DNA of 64,000 bases from Clostridia bacterium. Its GTDB lineage: Bacteria; Bacillota; Clostridia; Christensenellales; Aristaeellaceae. The position numbers and the translations under genes are program-made. The stretch covers positions 42,120 through 106,119 of the forward strand of contig JAFUFB010000006.1 in the NCBI GenBank assembly GCA_017470145.1. The letters are read 5' to 3'. The notes beneath the pieces were generated by a model, which saw only the letters and a list, made by a program, of their open reading frames with translations, had not been told where the DNA came from and searched no databases. This document shows, in pieces, positions 1-9,300 of this stretch (position 1 is its first letter; each line of letters starts with the position of its first letter).

Positions 1-617
1 CGATGTCGCTGTACCTCCTCCTTCAGCAGCCCTGTGTAACGGGAATGAGGCGCGTGGAAAATGTCGTTAAAGCCCCGGGTCAGCGGCTCCTCCCGGAACA
101 GGGTGCGATGGGAATAAACCCCGGACAGCTTGACAGGCAGAGGGTGCTTTTCAATGCCATAATGGTAATACAGCCCTGCCTGGGCGGACCAGCACAGATG
201 CAGCGTAGCCGTCACATGGCTGTCCGCCCAATCCATCAGCTCCGTCAGCTCCTGCCAATAGTCCACCTCGGTAAAGGGCAAGGTCTCCACCGGCGCGCCG
301 GTAATAATGAGGCCATCGAACCGCCGATCCTTCACGGAGGAGAAGGATCGATAGTATTTCTGCAGATAGTCCTCCGAGGTGTGCTTGTAAATATGGGAAT
401 CCAGCCGCAAAAAGGTGGGGCGCACCTGCAGCGGCGTGTTGGACAAGAGCCGCAGCAATTGCAGCTCCGTGTCCTCCTTATTGGGCATAATATTTAATAT
501 CGCGACCTCTAATTCCCGGATATCCTGGGAGGCAGCCCGGGATTCATGCATCACAAAGATCTGCTCCGCTTCCAGCCGCTGCGATACAGGCATTTCATCG
601 CTGATTCGAATCGGCAT
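1..617 (-). CDS. metA: Homoserine O-acetyltransferase (MetA family), 3' end outside window
   Basis: Activates homoserine for methionine synthesis in the cytoplasm. Only the first 205 residues are present; the gene runs off the left edge. The catalytic Cys is residue 142 (LHLCWSAQAG). Residue 111 is Glu (GAPVETLPF); in characterised MetA proteins Glu here goes with acetyl-CoA and Gly with succinyl-CoA, so I infer an acetyltransferase although the family is often named succinyltransferase. The ATG is preceded by AGAGGTG at a spacing of seven bases. A good promoter and a short upstream reading frame lie ahead of it, so expression may be controlled in the leader. Family assignment is secure; acyl donor is inferred. 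Confidence 0.95.
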   Translation of the reverse strand, partial: MPIRISDEMPVSQRLEAEQIFVMHESRAASQDIRELEVAILNIMPNKEDTELQLLRLLSNTPLQVRPTFLRLDSHIYKHTSEDYLQKYYRSFSSVKDRRFDGLIITGAPVETLPFTEVDYWQELTELMDWADSHVTATLHLCWSAQAGLYYHYGIEKHPLPVKLSGVYSHRTLFREEPLTRGFNDIFHAPHSRYTGLLKEEVQRH

Positions 618-696
618 CTCTCTGCACCTCTTTCTTATTTTTTTATTCGATCAAAAGGCGCCGCGCCCTCTTGGATAAGACAGGATCAACACGAGG

Positions 697-771
697 TTAC
701 GCCCAGGCGCGGGCCACAGGATTCCGCTCCCCGGCCCACATCCGGCACCGCAACAAGGCGTTGCGAATCAT
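697..771 (-). CDS. Possible 24-residue leader peptide of metA
   Basis: Short reading frame between the metA promoter and metA, starting MIRNALLRCRM and ending in ARAWA. Its ATG has an excellent ribosome site (AAGGGGGTGA, about six bases upstream), better than most genes here. It contains five Arg codons, two Met and two Trp codons, and is followed by a short GC stem and TTTT before metA. It resembles no family I know. It could be an attenuation leader, a small protein, or chance. Confidence 0.4.
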   Translation of the reverse strand: MIRNALLRCRMWAGERNPVARAWA

Positions 772-804
772 GCGGCTCACCCCCTTCAAAATCAATGATT
801 CAGC

Positions 805-833
805 ATTGTAACCAGAATTTCCTACGGTGTCAA
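805..833 (-). promoter_or_regulatory. Sigma-A promoter for metA
   Basis: TTGACA (828-833) and TACAAT (805-810) on the minus strand with a 17-base spacer. Transcription would start near 798 and give a leader of about 180 nt that holds the short reading frame. Confidence 0.75.
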
Positions 834-859
834 TAGGGAATTCCGACCGCCTGCCCTTC

Positions 860-1654
860 TTATTGCAGCAGCATCCGGTCATTATCCAAGGCACGATTCT
901 TTTTCGCGGAATAGCACTGCAGCAGAGCCTCCACCGTGGTGGCCGCCCGCTCCTCCCCAGCGATATCCAGCAGAATGCTCCCTTCGTCCATCATGATGGT
1001 CCGGGTTCCGACGCTCAGAGCAGAGCCCATGTTGTGGGTAATCATCATGGTGGTCAGATGATACTCCCGCACCGTTTGCTCCGTAATCTCCATCACCTTC
1101 TCCGCCGTGGCTGGATCCAGGGCAGCGGTGTGCTCGTCCAGCAGTAACAGCCGCGGGGGCACGATGGTGCACATCAGCAGGGTCACCGCCTGTCGCTGCC
1201 CACCGGAAAGCAACCCCACCTTGGTCCTCATCCGATTTTCCAGCCCCATGCCAAAGGCGGCCAACCGCTCCCGAAACAGCTCCACCTGCCTGCGGGAGGG
1301 CGCGAAGCTCAGGGGCTTCGCGGTGGCCCGGGAATGGGCCAGGGAGAGGTTTTCCTCAATGGTCATGTTCGGCGCGGTTCCCTTCATCGGGTCCTGAAAC
1401 ACCCGGCCTATGACCCGGGCCCGACGATGCTCCGGCAGATAGGTGATCTCCTCCCCGTCCAGCAGGATGCGGCCCTCCGTCAACAGGAAGGTGCCGCAAA
1501 TCGCATTAAACAGGGTGGACTTTCCCGCGCCGTTGGAGCCCAGAATGGTGAGGAATTCCCCCTCCTCTACCCGCAGATCCAGATGATTCAGCGCAATATT
1601 TTCAATGGGCGTTCCCTTTTCAAAAACCTGATGGGCCTGAATCAATTCAAGCAT
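860..1654 (-). CDS. ABC transporter ATP-binding protein (PF04392-associated system)
   Basis: Cytoplasmic ATPase of 264 residues that powers the neighbouring permease. Walker A GSNGAGKST is at residues 39-47, the signature LSGGQ at 149-153, Walker B LLLLDEH at about 168-174 and the switch His in MMITHN. Sequence style matches ATPases of the ABC-type uncharacterised transport systems that pair with PF04392 binding proteins. It overlaps the permease gene by 8 bases and its ATG has GGGAGG upstream, so translation is coupled. It is the last gene of a five-gene minus-strand transcript. Substrate unknown. Confidence 0.88.
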   Translation of the reverse strand: MLELIQAHQVFEKGTPIENIALNHLDLRVEEGEFLTILGSNGAGKSTLFNAICGTFLLTEGRILLDGEEITYLPEHRRARVIGRVFQDPMKGTAPNMTIEENLSLAHSRATAKPLSFAPSRRQVELFRERLAAFGMGLENRMRTKVGLLSGGQRQAVTLLMCTIVPPRLLLLDEHTAALDPATAEKVMEITEQTVREYHLTTMMITHNMGSALSVGTRTIMMDEGSILLDIAGEERAATTVEALLQCYSAKKNRALDNDRMLLQ

Positions 1655-2540
1655 GACGCTTGCCTCCCCTCTTCTGCCTGCTCAGGGCCGCATTCCGCTT
1701 GATGGCGGGCATGGCCAGGGTAAAGCCCACGATCACGGCGGACACCAGCTTCAGCATGTAAGCATCCAGCGGGCTGTAACGGGTGGCCAGGGCGATGATG
1801 TACCGATAAATGATGGAGCCCGTCAGGGCGGAGATGAACCCCAGGGTCACGCCCCGCCGGCCAAAGATCGCTTCCCCAATGATGACAGAGGCCAGCCCTA
1901 CCACCAGGATGCCCGTGCTGGAGGAGATATCCGCATAGCCCTGATACTGGGCGATCAGGGCGCCGGAAAGAGCAATCAAGGCATTGGAGAGGCAGAAGGC
2001 GATGATCTTGCAGACATCCACGTTGATGGAGGAGGCGCGAACCATCTCCTCGTTGTCTCCCACCGCCCGGATGCACATCCCGATATGCGTATGAAACAGC
2101 AGGGTGATGAGTCCGCCGCAGAGCACCGCCATCACAATGGGCAGCACCGTCATGGCGTCGTTCTTGGAAAGGAAAGGAATCAGCTTGAAGATGGTCTGCG
2201 CCCGCACCAGGGACAGGTTGGGGGAGCCTCCCAGCACCATCAGATTGACGGAATAAAGCCCGCTCATGGTAATGATGCCGGAGAGAATCGGATGGATACG
2301 ATAGCGGGTTTGCAATATGCCCGTCACCGCCCCCGCACAAGCCCCCGCCAGCAGGGCCGCAAACAGCGCCAGCACGGGATGGCCGGTGGCGGTCACCGCG
2401 GCGGAAACCGACAGGCCGAAGGCAAAGCTTCCCTCCGTCGTCAAATCCGGCGTGGAGAGAATTCGAAAGCTGATGTAGATGCCCAGGGCCAGTACGCCAT
2501 AGAGCAATCCCAGCTGGAGAGAACCAATCAGGAGTTTCAT
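1647..2540 (-). CDS. ABC transporter permease (PF04392-associated system)
   Basis: Integral membrane protein of 297 residues with about eight hydrophobic segments, of the LivH-like (BPD_transp_2) type that accompanies PF04392 binding proteins. It would form the membrane channel with the ATPase downstream. A ribosome site GGAGG precedes the ATG. A 14-bp stem-loop lies between it and the upstream binding-protein gene, which should let the binding protein be made in excess. Some members of this system class carry amino acids such as tryptophan or tyrosine; nothing visible here decides the substrate. Confidence 0.85.
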   Translation of the reverse strand: MKLLIGSLQLGLLYGVLALGIYISFRILSTPDLTTEGSFAFGLSVSAAVTATGHPVLALFAALLAGACAGAVTGILQTRYRIHPILSGIITMSGLYSVNLMVLGGSPNLSLVRAQTIFKLIPFLSKNDAMTVLPIVMAVLCGGLITLLFHTHIGMCIRAVGDNEEMVRASSINVDVCKIIAFCLSNALIALSGALIAQYQGYADISSSTGILVVGLASVIIGEAIFGRRGVTLGFISALTGSIIYRYIIALATRYSPLDAYMLKLVSAVIVGFTLAMPAIKRNAALSRQKRGGKRHA

Positions 2541-2618
2541 GGAGAACTTCCTCCCTCGTTTTTATGCCTCGGGAAGGCGCGAGCGCTTTTTCCTTTCCTT
2601 TGGCGGAAGCATTGGTAA

Positions 2619-2650
2619 GAATAAGCCTCCGGCTTGCCGGAGGCTTATTC
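2619..2650 (-). terminator. Stem-loop between binding protein and permease
   Basis: Perfect 14-bp inverted repeat (GAATAAGCCTCCGG, loop CTTG). It lies inside the operon and has no long T-run, so it is more likely a partial terminator or mRNA 3'-end stabiliser for the binding-protein message than a full stop. Confidence 0.7.
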
Positions 2651-2666
2651 CTGATCCACCCAAAAC

Positions 2667-3659
2667 TCAGTTCGCAGTCAGATATTGCACTTCACCCAAC
2701 TCGCTCAGGGAAGCCGGCACTTCCAGCCCCAGGGCAGCCAGCGTATCCTGATTGATGGAGACGATATTGGCGGGCACAACCTCCGCGGGGATCTCCGCCA
2801 CGGGCGTACCGTTCAGCACCAGGTCAGCGATCTTCGCGGTTTCTTCCCCAATGTAGATATCGCTCATGGCCAGCGTCGCCAGGCAGCCGGACTGCACAGT
2901 AGTGGCGGAGCAGCAGTAGGTGGGCACACCCTCCTCCGTCGCCAGCTCAGCCAGGATATCCACCGCCGCCTGCACCACGGAGTCGTTGGCGATGAACAGT
3001 ACGTCCGCTCCCTGGTCCAGCACCGCCTGCGTCGCGGTCTGCACCTCGCCGGAATTGGCGACGGTCTTTTCCACATAGGCGTATCCATTGGCGTCCAACC
3101 AGCTCTTGGCGGTGTTCATGGCGTTCACCGCGTTCACTTCGCTGGTGGCGTAGATCAGCCCAAAGGTCTTTACATCCGGCGTAATCTGCAGGCCCATGGA
3201 AATGATATCCCCGGAGGGAATCGCGTTGGAGGTTCCGGTGGCGTTCATGTCCGGCGTGTCCAGATCGCTCATGACCCCCGCCACCACCGGCGCGGCCACG
3301 GAGCAGAACACATTGGGAATCGCGGATTCCAGCCCGACGAAGGCCTGGGTCGGCGGGGTGGCGATGGTAAAGACCACGTCATAATCGCTGTCCGCCATGT
3401 TCTGGCAGATGGTCTGGAGATTGGTGGCGTCCCCCTGGGCGCACTGATAATCAATGGTCAGGTTTTCGCCCTCCACATAGCCCAGGCCGGCCAGCCCCTG
3501 GATGATACCCGTTTTCATATCCAGAAACGCGCCGTTTTCAATCAGCATGATGATGCCCGCCTTGTAGGCCTTCCCAGCCTCCGCGTCCGCAAAAGCGGCG
3601 GAAAGGGACAGCAGGCACAGGGTCAGCGCCAGGAGCAGAGAAATCAGTTTCTTCATCAT
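2667..3659 (-). CDS. ABC transporter substrate-binding protein (PF04392 family)
   Basis: Extracytoplasmic binding protein of 330 residues. A signal peptide covers about residues 1-26 (Lys-Lys, hydrophobic core, AAFADA); there is a Cys in the core but no clear lipobox. The mature part has the two-lobed Peripla_BP-like fold of the ABC_sub_bind family (GIIQGLAGLGYVEG, FTIATPPTQAF, NAIPSGD). The ATG overlaps the stop of the upstream dehydrogenase as ATGA; a second ATG directly follows. The permease and ATPase downstream complete the importer. Ligand unknown. Confidence 0.9.
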   Translation of the reverse strand: MMKKLISLLLALTLCLLSLSAAFADAEAGKAYKAGIIMLIENGAFLDMKTGIIQGLAGLGYVEGENLTIDYQCAQGDATNLQTICQNMADSDYDVVFTIATPPTQAFVGLESAIPNVFCSVAAPVVAGVMSDLDTPDMNATGTSNAIPSGDIISMGLQITPDVKTFGLIYATSEVNAVNAMNTAKSWLDANGYAYVEKTVANSGEVQTATQAVLDQGADVLFIANDSVVQAAVDILAELATEEGVPTYCCSATTVQSGCLATLAMSDIYIGEETAKIADLVLNGTPVAEIPAEVVPANIVSINQDTLAALGLEVPASLSELGEVQYLTAN

Positions 3660-4777
3660 CTTGTTCCTTCTTTCTTTTCTTTTTCATGATATTCTTGCAG
3701 CCTCCGGAAAGCCTCCTTCAGCAGATCAAGCGTAATGGGATAGGGGTTATGATCGATATCGTGCATCTTCAGCACCGCCGGCAACACCTCCGCCATCTGC
3801 GACGAGGTAATGCCAATCTCCTCTACGGAGACTGGCAGCCCTACCGATCGGTTGAAGGCATACATGGCCCGGAAATCCTCCTCCCGGCCATCCGCCAGCA
3901 ACAGAGGCAGCACCCCGAAGCCCACCACCTCGCCATGCAGATGCTCCGCCTCGATCTTCAGCTCCGGGAAGGCGGTCAGAGCGTAGAAAATCGCGTGGGC
4001 CAGCCCCGTGTTGTAATCGATGATGCGATCCGCCGTCAGCAGGATGGAAGCCACCGCCGTGGTGACAATGATGGTCAGAATCACCTGGGTAAGCTCCTCC
4101 GTCACCTCGCCGCGCTGATGATCCTGATAGGCCTTGGCCCCATATTTCAGCAGAGGATCCAGGCAGGACCGGCTGACAGACACGCCCATGGCGTGATACC
4201 AGGCTAAATCCTCCCCCCGGCTGGACATGGTGGACTCAAAATATTTCGCATAGGTGTCGCCCATCCCTGCCCACAGATATCGGGGCGGCGCCTGGGCAAT
4301 GACACTGGAATCAATAAAGGTGTGCACCGGAGGGCCCGGCAAGAAACAGGGTGCCGCAAAGCTGCCATCCGGGTGATACAGAATGGAGACCGCTGTGCAG
4401 GCAGCGCAGGTGGACGCAATGGTCGGAAAGGCGTAGACCGGCTTTCCCATCCGGAACCCCAGGGCCTTGCAGGTATCCAGGGCTTTTCCCCCTCCCACGG
4501 CAAATATCATCTCCGCAGCCTGCACCGCCTCCTGGCTCGACAAGGCCTGAATGTTCTCCTCCGAGGCTTCTCCACCATACCAAAGGCGCGCCAGGATGCG
4601 AATTTCCGGCGCCGCTGCGGCGGCAATTTGATCCGCCAGGGCGGCCATGGCCTTCTGCCCACCGATGATGACCGCCTGCTTTCCCGTCGGGCCACAGATG
4701 GCTGGCACCTGCCTCAGCGCCTCCGGGCCAATGGTCCACGCAGGCAGGCGCAGGGAATAATTTTCCATCGATCTCAT
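3656..4777 (-). CDS. Iron-containing (GldA-like) alcohol dehydrogenase
   Basis: Cytoplasmic NAD(P)-dependent dehydrogenase of 373 residues, related to glycerol dehydrogenase. The NAD-binding motif GGGKALDTCKA is at 95-105. Metal ligands fit Asp174 (GMGDTYAKY), His261 (GLAHAIFYAL) and His279/281 (AEHLHGEVV), matching the Asp-His-His set of GldA. The start chosen overlaps the upstream Dabb stop by ATGA; an internal ATG three codons later is possible. It sits between a Dabb protein and an ABC importer, so it probably works on the imported compound. Exact substrate cannot be read from the sequence. Confidence 0.85.
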   Translation of the reverse strand: MRSMENYSLRLPAWTIGPEALRQVPAICGPTGKQAVIIGGQKAMAALADQIAAAAAPEIRILARLWYGGEASEENIQALSSQEAVQAAEMIFAVGGGKALDTCKALGFRMGKPVYAFPTIASTCAACTAVSILYHPDGSFAAPCFLPGPPVHTFIDSSVIAQAPPRYLWAGMGDTYAKYFESTMSSRGEDLAWYHAMGVSVSRSCLDPLLKYGAKAYQDHQRGEVTEELTQVILTIIVTTAVASILLTADRIIDYNTGLAHAIFYALTAFPELKIEAEHLHGEVVGFGVLPLLLADGREEDFRAMYAFNRSVGLPVSVEEIGITSSQMAEVLPAVLKMHDIDHNPYPITLDLLKEAFRRLQEYHEKEKKEGTR

Positions 4778-5094
4778 GCCTGCTCTCCTGCCTCCTCCGT
4801 CCAGCTGTCAAAGGAAGCAATGGCTTCCACCGCCGGGTTATATTTCGCGCCGATGGCCTGATGCAGCGGGTGGCGCAAATACAGCGGCAAGGATGCTTCG
4901 TCCTTGAGCAGCATCTCCACCAGCACCGTCATGTTCTGGGGCCGCTCCACCACGTTACGCTCCACCCGAACGGAGAGAATATCCTCCGGCAGCGCGGCCT
5001 GCAAAGCGGCGAAGGTCTCCCGATACTCCTGCTCCGCCTCCTCTGTAAAAACCCCGGGCTGCAGGCGCATCATCACCAGATGCTTCAGCGCCAT
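4774..5094 (-). CDS. Dabb family (stress-responsive A/B barrel) protein
   Basis: Small dimeric alpha-beta barrel protein of 106 residues. The typical Dabb pattern is visible: MALKHLVMMRL at the start, the central LRVERNV-like strand and a HPLHQAIG helix near the end. I chose the ATG after GGGGAGGAGG rather than an in-frame ATG 12 codons upstream that lacks a ribosome site. First gene of the operon with the dehydrogenase and ABC importer. Dabb proteins include aromatic cyclases and carbon-sugar decarboxylation helpers, so a catabolic role is plausible but unproven. Confidence 0.8.
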   Translation of the reverse strand: MALKHLVMMRLQPGVFTEEAEQEYRETFAALQAALPEDILSVRVERNVVERPQNMTVLVEMLLKDEASLPLYLRHPLHQAIGAKYNPAVEAIASFDSWTEEAGEQA

Positions 5095-5158
5095 ATTGCC
5101 TCCTCCCCTTTCTTCCACCAGATCATCCATCTGCTTTCATCTGCGTTTCCTTATGGAT

Positions 5159-5187
5159 GTAATACAGAGAATTGTGACGCTTGTCAA
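5159..5187 (-). promoter_or_regulatory. Sigma-A promoter of the Dabb-dehydrogenase-ABC operon
   Basis: TTGACA (5182-5187) and TATTAC (5159-5164), spacer 17, on the minus strand. Confidence 0.65.
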
Positions 5188-5239
5188 TTGAAACAGTGTT
5201 TTTCTGCTGGTTTTTTTGCGCTGGAAGGCCATATAAAAG

Positions 5240-5269
5240 CCTCCCCAGCAGCCTTCGCTGCCGGGGAGG
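5240..5269 (-). terminator. Terminator of fumC
   Basis: GC-rich hairpin (CCTCCCC-AGCAGC against GCTGC-CGGGGAGG, one mismatch) ten bases after the fumC stop, followed on the minus strand by TTTTATAT. Confidence 0.8.
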
Positions 5270-5278
5270 AATCATTAT

Positions 5279-6673
5279 TTATACCATCTGTTCCGGATGG
5301 AAAACTTCGTCGAAACGTTCCGCTGTCAGGAAGCCCAGTTGAACGCAGGCCTCCTTCAGGGAGATATTCTCCCGATAGGCTTTCTTTGCCGTTCTCGCCG
5401 CGTTTTCGTATCCGATGTAGGGGTTCAGCGCCGTAACCAGCATCAGGGATCGATCCAGATTCTCCCGCATCTTTTCCCGATTCGCCGAAATCCCCGCCGC
5501 ACAGCGCTCCGTAAAGGCCTGGATGGACTCACTCAGCAGCCGGACGGACTGCAGGAAGTTATAAGCGATGACCGGCAGGAACACATTCAGCTCGAAGTTT
5601 CCCTGGCTGGCGGCCAGGGAAATGGCCGTGTCGTTGCCTATGACCTGCACCGCCACCATGGTCACCTGTTCGCACTGGGTGGGGTTCACCTTACCGGGCA
5701 TAATGGAACTGCCAGGCTCGTTTTCCGGGATGGAAATCTCCCCCAGGCCGCACCGGGGCCCGGAAGCCAGCCAACGCACATCGTTGGCAATCTTCATCAT
5801 GTCGCAGGCCAGGGCCTTCACCGCCCCATGGGCAAAGACGATCTCGTCCCGGGAGGTCAGAGCATGGAACTTGTTCTCCGCGGAGGTGAAGGGCTTCCCC
5901 GTAAGCAAGGCGATCTCCTCTGCCGTCCGGACGGCGAAGCCCTCCGGCGCATTAAGCCCCGTGCCCACGGCGGTGCCCCCCAGGGCCAATTCGTACAGCG
6001 GGGGCAGCGCCCGAGAAATCAGCTCCGCGTCCCGCTGCAGGGAGGCCCGCCATCCGCTGATCTCCTGGGCGAAGGTGATGGGCACCGCGTCCATCAGGTG
6101 GGTGCGGCCGCTCTTTACTGCATCCCGGTTCTCCTCCTCCAGCCTAAGAAAGGTCTGAATCAGCCCCTCCACCGCGGGCAGCAGCCGATCCTGCAGGGCC
6201 ACGGCCGCGGCGATATGCAGCGCAGTGGGAAAGGTGTCGTTAGAGGATTGGCTCATGTTGACGTCGTCGTTGGGATGGAGCAGGAGCTTCCCCGCGATTT
6301 CGTTGCCCCGGGCGGCGATGACCTCGTTGGCGTTCATGTTGCTCTGGGTGCCGCTGCCCGTTTGCCAAACCACCAGGGGAAAATGGTCCTGCAGATTCCC
6401 CGCGATCACCTCCTCCGCCGCCGCGCAAAGGGCAGCCCGCTTCTCTTCCGTCATCTTCGCCGGAAGCAGCGCCCCGTTGGCCTGAGCCGCCGCCTTTTTT
6501 AAGATGCCAAAGGCGTGGATGATCTCCGTGGGCATGGTTTCCACCCCCACCCCGATGGGAAAATTCTCATGGCTGCGTTGGGTCTGGGCGCCCCAGTATT
6601 TCTCCGCCGGCACCTGCACCTCCCCCATGGAATCGTGCTCGATTCGATATTTTTCTGCCTGTGATTCCTGCAT
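5279..6673 (-). CDS. fumC: Class II fumarate hydratase
   Basis: Interconverts fumarate and L-malate in the cytoplasm. 464 residues, normal for FumC. Visible family motifs in order: [30 protein letters not shown] with the catalytic His, [11 protein letters not shown] and the signature [11 protein letters not shown] with the mobile-loop Ser. The SSND and [10 protein letters not shown] forms favour FumC over aspartase. I start at the ATG following AGGAGGGG; an in-frame reading 35 codons further up has no ribosome site and poor similarity. It lies 91 bases downstream of the MATE gene on the same strand and may be co-transcribed with it. Confidence 0.95.
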   Translation of the reverse strand: MQESQAEKYRIEHDSMGEVQVPAEKYWGAQTQRSHENFPIGVGVETMPTEIIHAFGILKKAAAQANGALLPAKMTEEKRAALCAAAEEVIAGNLQDHFPLVVWQTGSGTQSNMNANEVIAARGNEIAGKLLLHPNDDVNMSQSSNDTFPTALHIAAAVALQDRLLPAVEGLIQTFLRLEEENRDAVKSGRTHLMDAVPITFAQEISGWRASLQRDAELISRALPPLYELALGGTAVGTGLNAPEGFAVRTAEEIALLTGKPFTSAENKFHALTSRDEIVFAHGAVKALACDMMKIANDVRWLASGPRCGLGEISIPENEPGSSIMPGKVNPTQCEQVTMVAVQVIGNDTAISLAASQGNFELNVFLPVIAYNFLQSVRLLSESIQAFTERCAAGISANREKMRENLDRSLMLVTALNPYIGYENAARTAKKAYRENISLKEACVQLGFLTAERFDEVFHPEQMV

Positions 6674-6764
6674 GCTGTGTTCCCCTCCTGATATGGTTTT
6701 CTGTCCACTTGGAATTGCCCGATGGGATTTTTGCCCTTCCCTTCCGGGTAAACTCATTGATACT

Positions 6765-8141
6765 TCACGCGTGAGCACTCTTCACATGGAGCCACCGATC
6801 TCCTCGCATCCGCAGATGCTGGGCCACGGCCCGCAGAATCCATTCCACCACCAGGGCGATCCAGATGCCCGGCACCCCCAGTCCAAAGGGAATGGTCAGA
6901 ACATACCCCAAGGCACATCGGCCCGCCGCCAGGGCGATGACCGCGCAAGCCCCGGTGAAGGCCCCATCCCCCGCCACCCGCAGGATCATGGCGGTCATAT
7001 TGCTGTCGCAGGCAAACAGGGGCAGCCCCACCGCGCCAATGGCCAGACAAAGATAAATCATGGAAACGCTTTCCGGGGGCACGCTGTACATCTGCAGCAG
7101 CAGGGGCGTCAAGGGATAGAGAATCAGGGAGGTCAAGGCCATGGCGATTCGCCCTACCCGAATCAGATTTCGCCCATAGCTCCGCAGCAGATCATACTTC
7201 CCCGCCCCGAAGCATTGGCCACACACGGTGCACACCAGGGAGGTCAAGGCCCCGGAGGTGGCCTGATACAGGTTCAGAATGGAGTTCGCTCGGGCGTGGG
7301 CCGCCATGTCCATGGTGGAGAGGCGAGCCAGATACACATTCACCAGCAGCATGCCCCCCTGCAGCAGCAGGGATTCCACCGCCAGGGGCATGCCCAGGGA
7401 GAAGATATCCCGGGTCACCTCCGGGCGGAAACGGAAGAAATAGGAAATCCGGACCCCATAATCATTCCGCACCCACAGAATCCACACCAGGGCCATCACC
7501 ATGCCGATGGTCCGGGCCACGATGTAGGAAAGCCCCGCCCCGGCGACCCCCATCTGGAAGCCGTTGATAAACAGCAGGGACAGGAAGAGATGGGCCAGAT
7601 TGATGACGATGGTCAACAGCAGGCTGGAACGGGTATCGCCTAAATTGCGGTAGATATTGAAAATCGCGTTAAAGATGGAGAAGGGCAGGAAGGAGATGCA
7701 CATCATCCGCATGTACCGCACGGCATATTCCTGCACCAGGGGCTCCACGTCCGGATACAGGGCCCGCACCACCGTCTCCGCCCCGGCGTAAAGCCCTGCG
7801 GAGAGGGCCAGGGCCACCAGGAAGCAGACACCTGTCACCTCGCCCACCGCCCGCTTGATCTCCTGATTGTCCCCCCGACCCTTGGCCCGGGCCACGGCGA
7901 TGGCGCCGCCGGAGGCCAGGGAGGTAAAAATGATGGAAATCATACCATTCACCGTGCCCACCAGGGAGGTAGCGGCCATGGCGGCCTCCCCGACCCGGGA
8001 CACCAGCATGTTGGACAGCACACCGATGAAGAAGATAAAGAAGGAATCCAGCAGCAGCGTCAGGAACATCTTCCGCAGCTCCGGATAGGTAAACAGCTCC
8101 GTGGTCAACAGCTTTTCCAGCCGGTTTCGAACAGCGCGCAC
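6765..8141 (-). CDS. MATE family efflux transporter
   Basis: Membrane protein of 458 residues with about 12 hydrophobic segments, of the MATE family (Na+/H+-driven export of drugs or metabolites). Typical N-terminal half motif [22 protein letters not shown] and the LPLAVESLL-like second-half motif are present. No ATG fits; I chose GTG seven bases after GGGGGAGGG. Reading further up to an ATG at 8468 would run through its own promoter and the LysR gene, and the residues there look non-coding. The divergent LysR protein is its likely regulator. Confidence 0.88.
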   Translation of the reverse strand: MRAVRNRLEKLLTTELFTYPELRKMFLTLLLDSFFIFFIGVLSNMLVSRVGEAAMAATSLVGTVNGMISIIFTSLASGGAIAVARAKGRGDNQEIKRAVGEVTGVCFLVALALSAGLYAGAETVVRALYPDVEPLVQEYAVRYMRMMCISFLPFSIFNAIFNIYRNLGDTRSSLLLTIVINLAHLFLSLLFINGFQMGVAGAGLSYIVARTIGMVMALVWILWVRNDYGVRISYFFRFRPEVTRDIFSLGMPLAVESLLLQGGMLLVNVYLARLSTMDMAAHARANSILNLYQATSGALTSLVCTVCGQCFGAGKYDLLRSYGRNLIRVGRIAMALTSLILYPLTPLLLQMYSVPPESVSMIYLCLAIGAVGLPLFACDSNMTAMILRVAGDGAFTGACAVIALAAGRCALGYVLTIPFGLGVPGIWIALVVEWILRAVAQHLRMRGDRWLHVKSAHA

Positions 8142-8174
8142 AGGCAATCCCTCCCCCTCAGTCACGCGAGGCAC

Positions 8175-8203
8175 ATTATATGCCAGTTTCTCCCCGCCTT
8201 CAA
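8175..8203 (-). promoter_or_regulatory. Promoter of the MATE gene
   Basis: TTGAAG (8198-8203), 17-base spacer, perfect TATAAT (8175-8180) on the minus strand. It faces away from the LysR promoter 36 bases to the right. Confidence 0.7.
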
Positions 8204-8238
8204 GCGGAAATCCTTTCTCTTCCTTTGAAAAAATATAA

Positions 8239-8267
8239 TTGACAAAAACGGCAGTTTCGCATACAAT
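8239..8267 (+). promoter_or_regulatory. Promoter of the LysR gene
   Basis: TTGACA (8239-8244), 17-base spacer, TACAAT (8262-8267). Back-to-back arrangement with the MATE promoter is typical of LysR autoregulation. Confidence 0.75.
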
Positions 8268-8321
8268 CCATTTACCCACTCGATTAGTAGGAATTGAGCA
8301 GGGGAAAGGAGCCGATACTTG

Positions 8322-9236
8322 ATGACGCTGCAGCAACTGCGATATGTAATCACCATTGCGGAGACAGGGTCTCTGGGCAAGGCCGCGGAGCGGCTGTTTG
8401 TTTCCCAGCCCTCCCTGACCAGCGCGGTCAAGGAGTTGGAGAAGGAGCTGGGGATGCCCCTTTTTCACCGGACCAGCAAGGGCGTGACCCTAACGACGGA
8501 GGGCATTCGCTTTCTGCCCTACGCCCGCCAAGTGGATACGCAATACCTGAACCTGATGGAGGAATTCGGGAAGATCGAGAAGCGGAAGACCAGCTTTGCC
8601 GTTTCCACCCAGCATTACTCCTTCGCGGTCAAGGCCTTTGTGGCCATGGCGCAACAGGCGGATGTGGCGGAATACGAGCTGGCCATCCGGGAAACCCGAA
8701 CCCAGGAGGTCATTACCGACGTCAGCAGCCTGCGCAGCGAAATCGGCGTCATCTACCTGAACGAAAGCAACCGGAAGCCACTGTTGAAGCTGCTGGATCA
8801 GGAGGGGCTGAACTTTCATCACCTGATCGAATGCGACGCCTATGTCTACCTCTGGAAGGGGCACCCGCTGGCGGGGCGGAAGTCCATTACCCTGGAGGAT
8901 CTTCGTCCCTATCCCTGCCTTTCCTTCGAGCAGGGGGACGCCCCCTTCTATTTCTCGGAGGAGCTGATGTCCACGGAGAAATATTCCCGCCTGATTCGCT
9001 GCTGCGACCGGGCTACAGTGCTGAACCTGATGGTTGGCCTGCAGGGGTATACCCTTTGCTCCGGCATCATCTGCGAGGAGCTCAGCGGGGTGGATTACAT
9101 CACCGTGCCCTTCGCTGCCGACAACGCCCCGGAGGACGCCACCATGGAAATTGGCTATATTGACCGGAAAAACAATGTCCATACCACCCTGGGGCTGCAA
9201 TACATCGAAGAGATGAAGAAATACCTGAACGTATAG
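8322..9236 (+). CDS. LysR family transcriptional regulator
   Basis: DNA-binding regulator of 304 residues. The winged helix-turn-helix is at residues 1-60 (LQQLRYVITIAETGSLGKAAE, then VSQPSLTSAVKELE, LFHRT); the rest is the two-lobed effector-binding domain. I use the ATG rather than the TTG directly before it; the ribosome site GGGGAAAGGAG serves either. It is divergent from the MATE exporter, the usual place for its target. Effector unknown. Confidence 0.93.
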   Translation: MTLQQLRYVITIAETGSLGKAAERLFVSQPSLTSAVKELEKELGMPLFHRTSKGVTLTTEGIRFLPYARQVDTQYLNLMEEFGKIEKRKTSFAVSTQHYSFAVKAFVAMAQQADVAEYELAIRETRTQEVITDVSSLRSEIGVIYLNESNRKPLLKLLDQEGLNFHHLIECDAYVYLWKGHPLAGRKSITLEDLRPYPCLSFEQGDAPFYFSEELMSTEKYSRLIRCCDRATVLNLMVGLQGYTLCSGIICEELSGVDYITVPFAADNAPEDATMEIGYIDRKNNVHTTLGLQYIEEMKKYLNV

Positions 9237-9258
9237 TAATCAGCTCAAAATATTCTTC

Positions 9259-9282
9259 CGCGCGCCTTTAAGCGCGCGTTTT
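9259..9282 (+). terminator. Terminator of the LysR gene
   Basis: CGCGCGC, loop CTTTAA, GCGCGCG, then TTTT. Confidence 0.8.
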
Positions 9283-9300
9283 CTGTTCACTTTATTTTCC

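Noticed and set aside
618-860. SAM (S-box) riboswitch or T-box ahead of metA
   Set aside because: I looked for the T-box core (GGTGG-ACC type) and S-box helices in the leader and found neither; the leader is short and holds a small frame instead.
6755-6785. Operator TTCACGCGTGA near the MATE stop
   Set aside because: Short, imperfect and at the gene end; it overlaps MATE coding sequence and has no promoter beside it that I can support.
8142-8468. N-terminal extension of the MATE protein to an ATG at 8468
   Set aside because: Would cross both divergent promoters and the start of LysR; the residues do not look like a transporter N-terminus and a GTG with a strong ribosome site fits.
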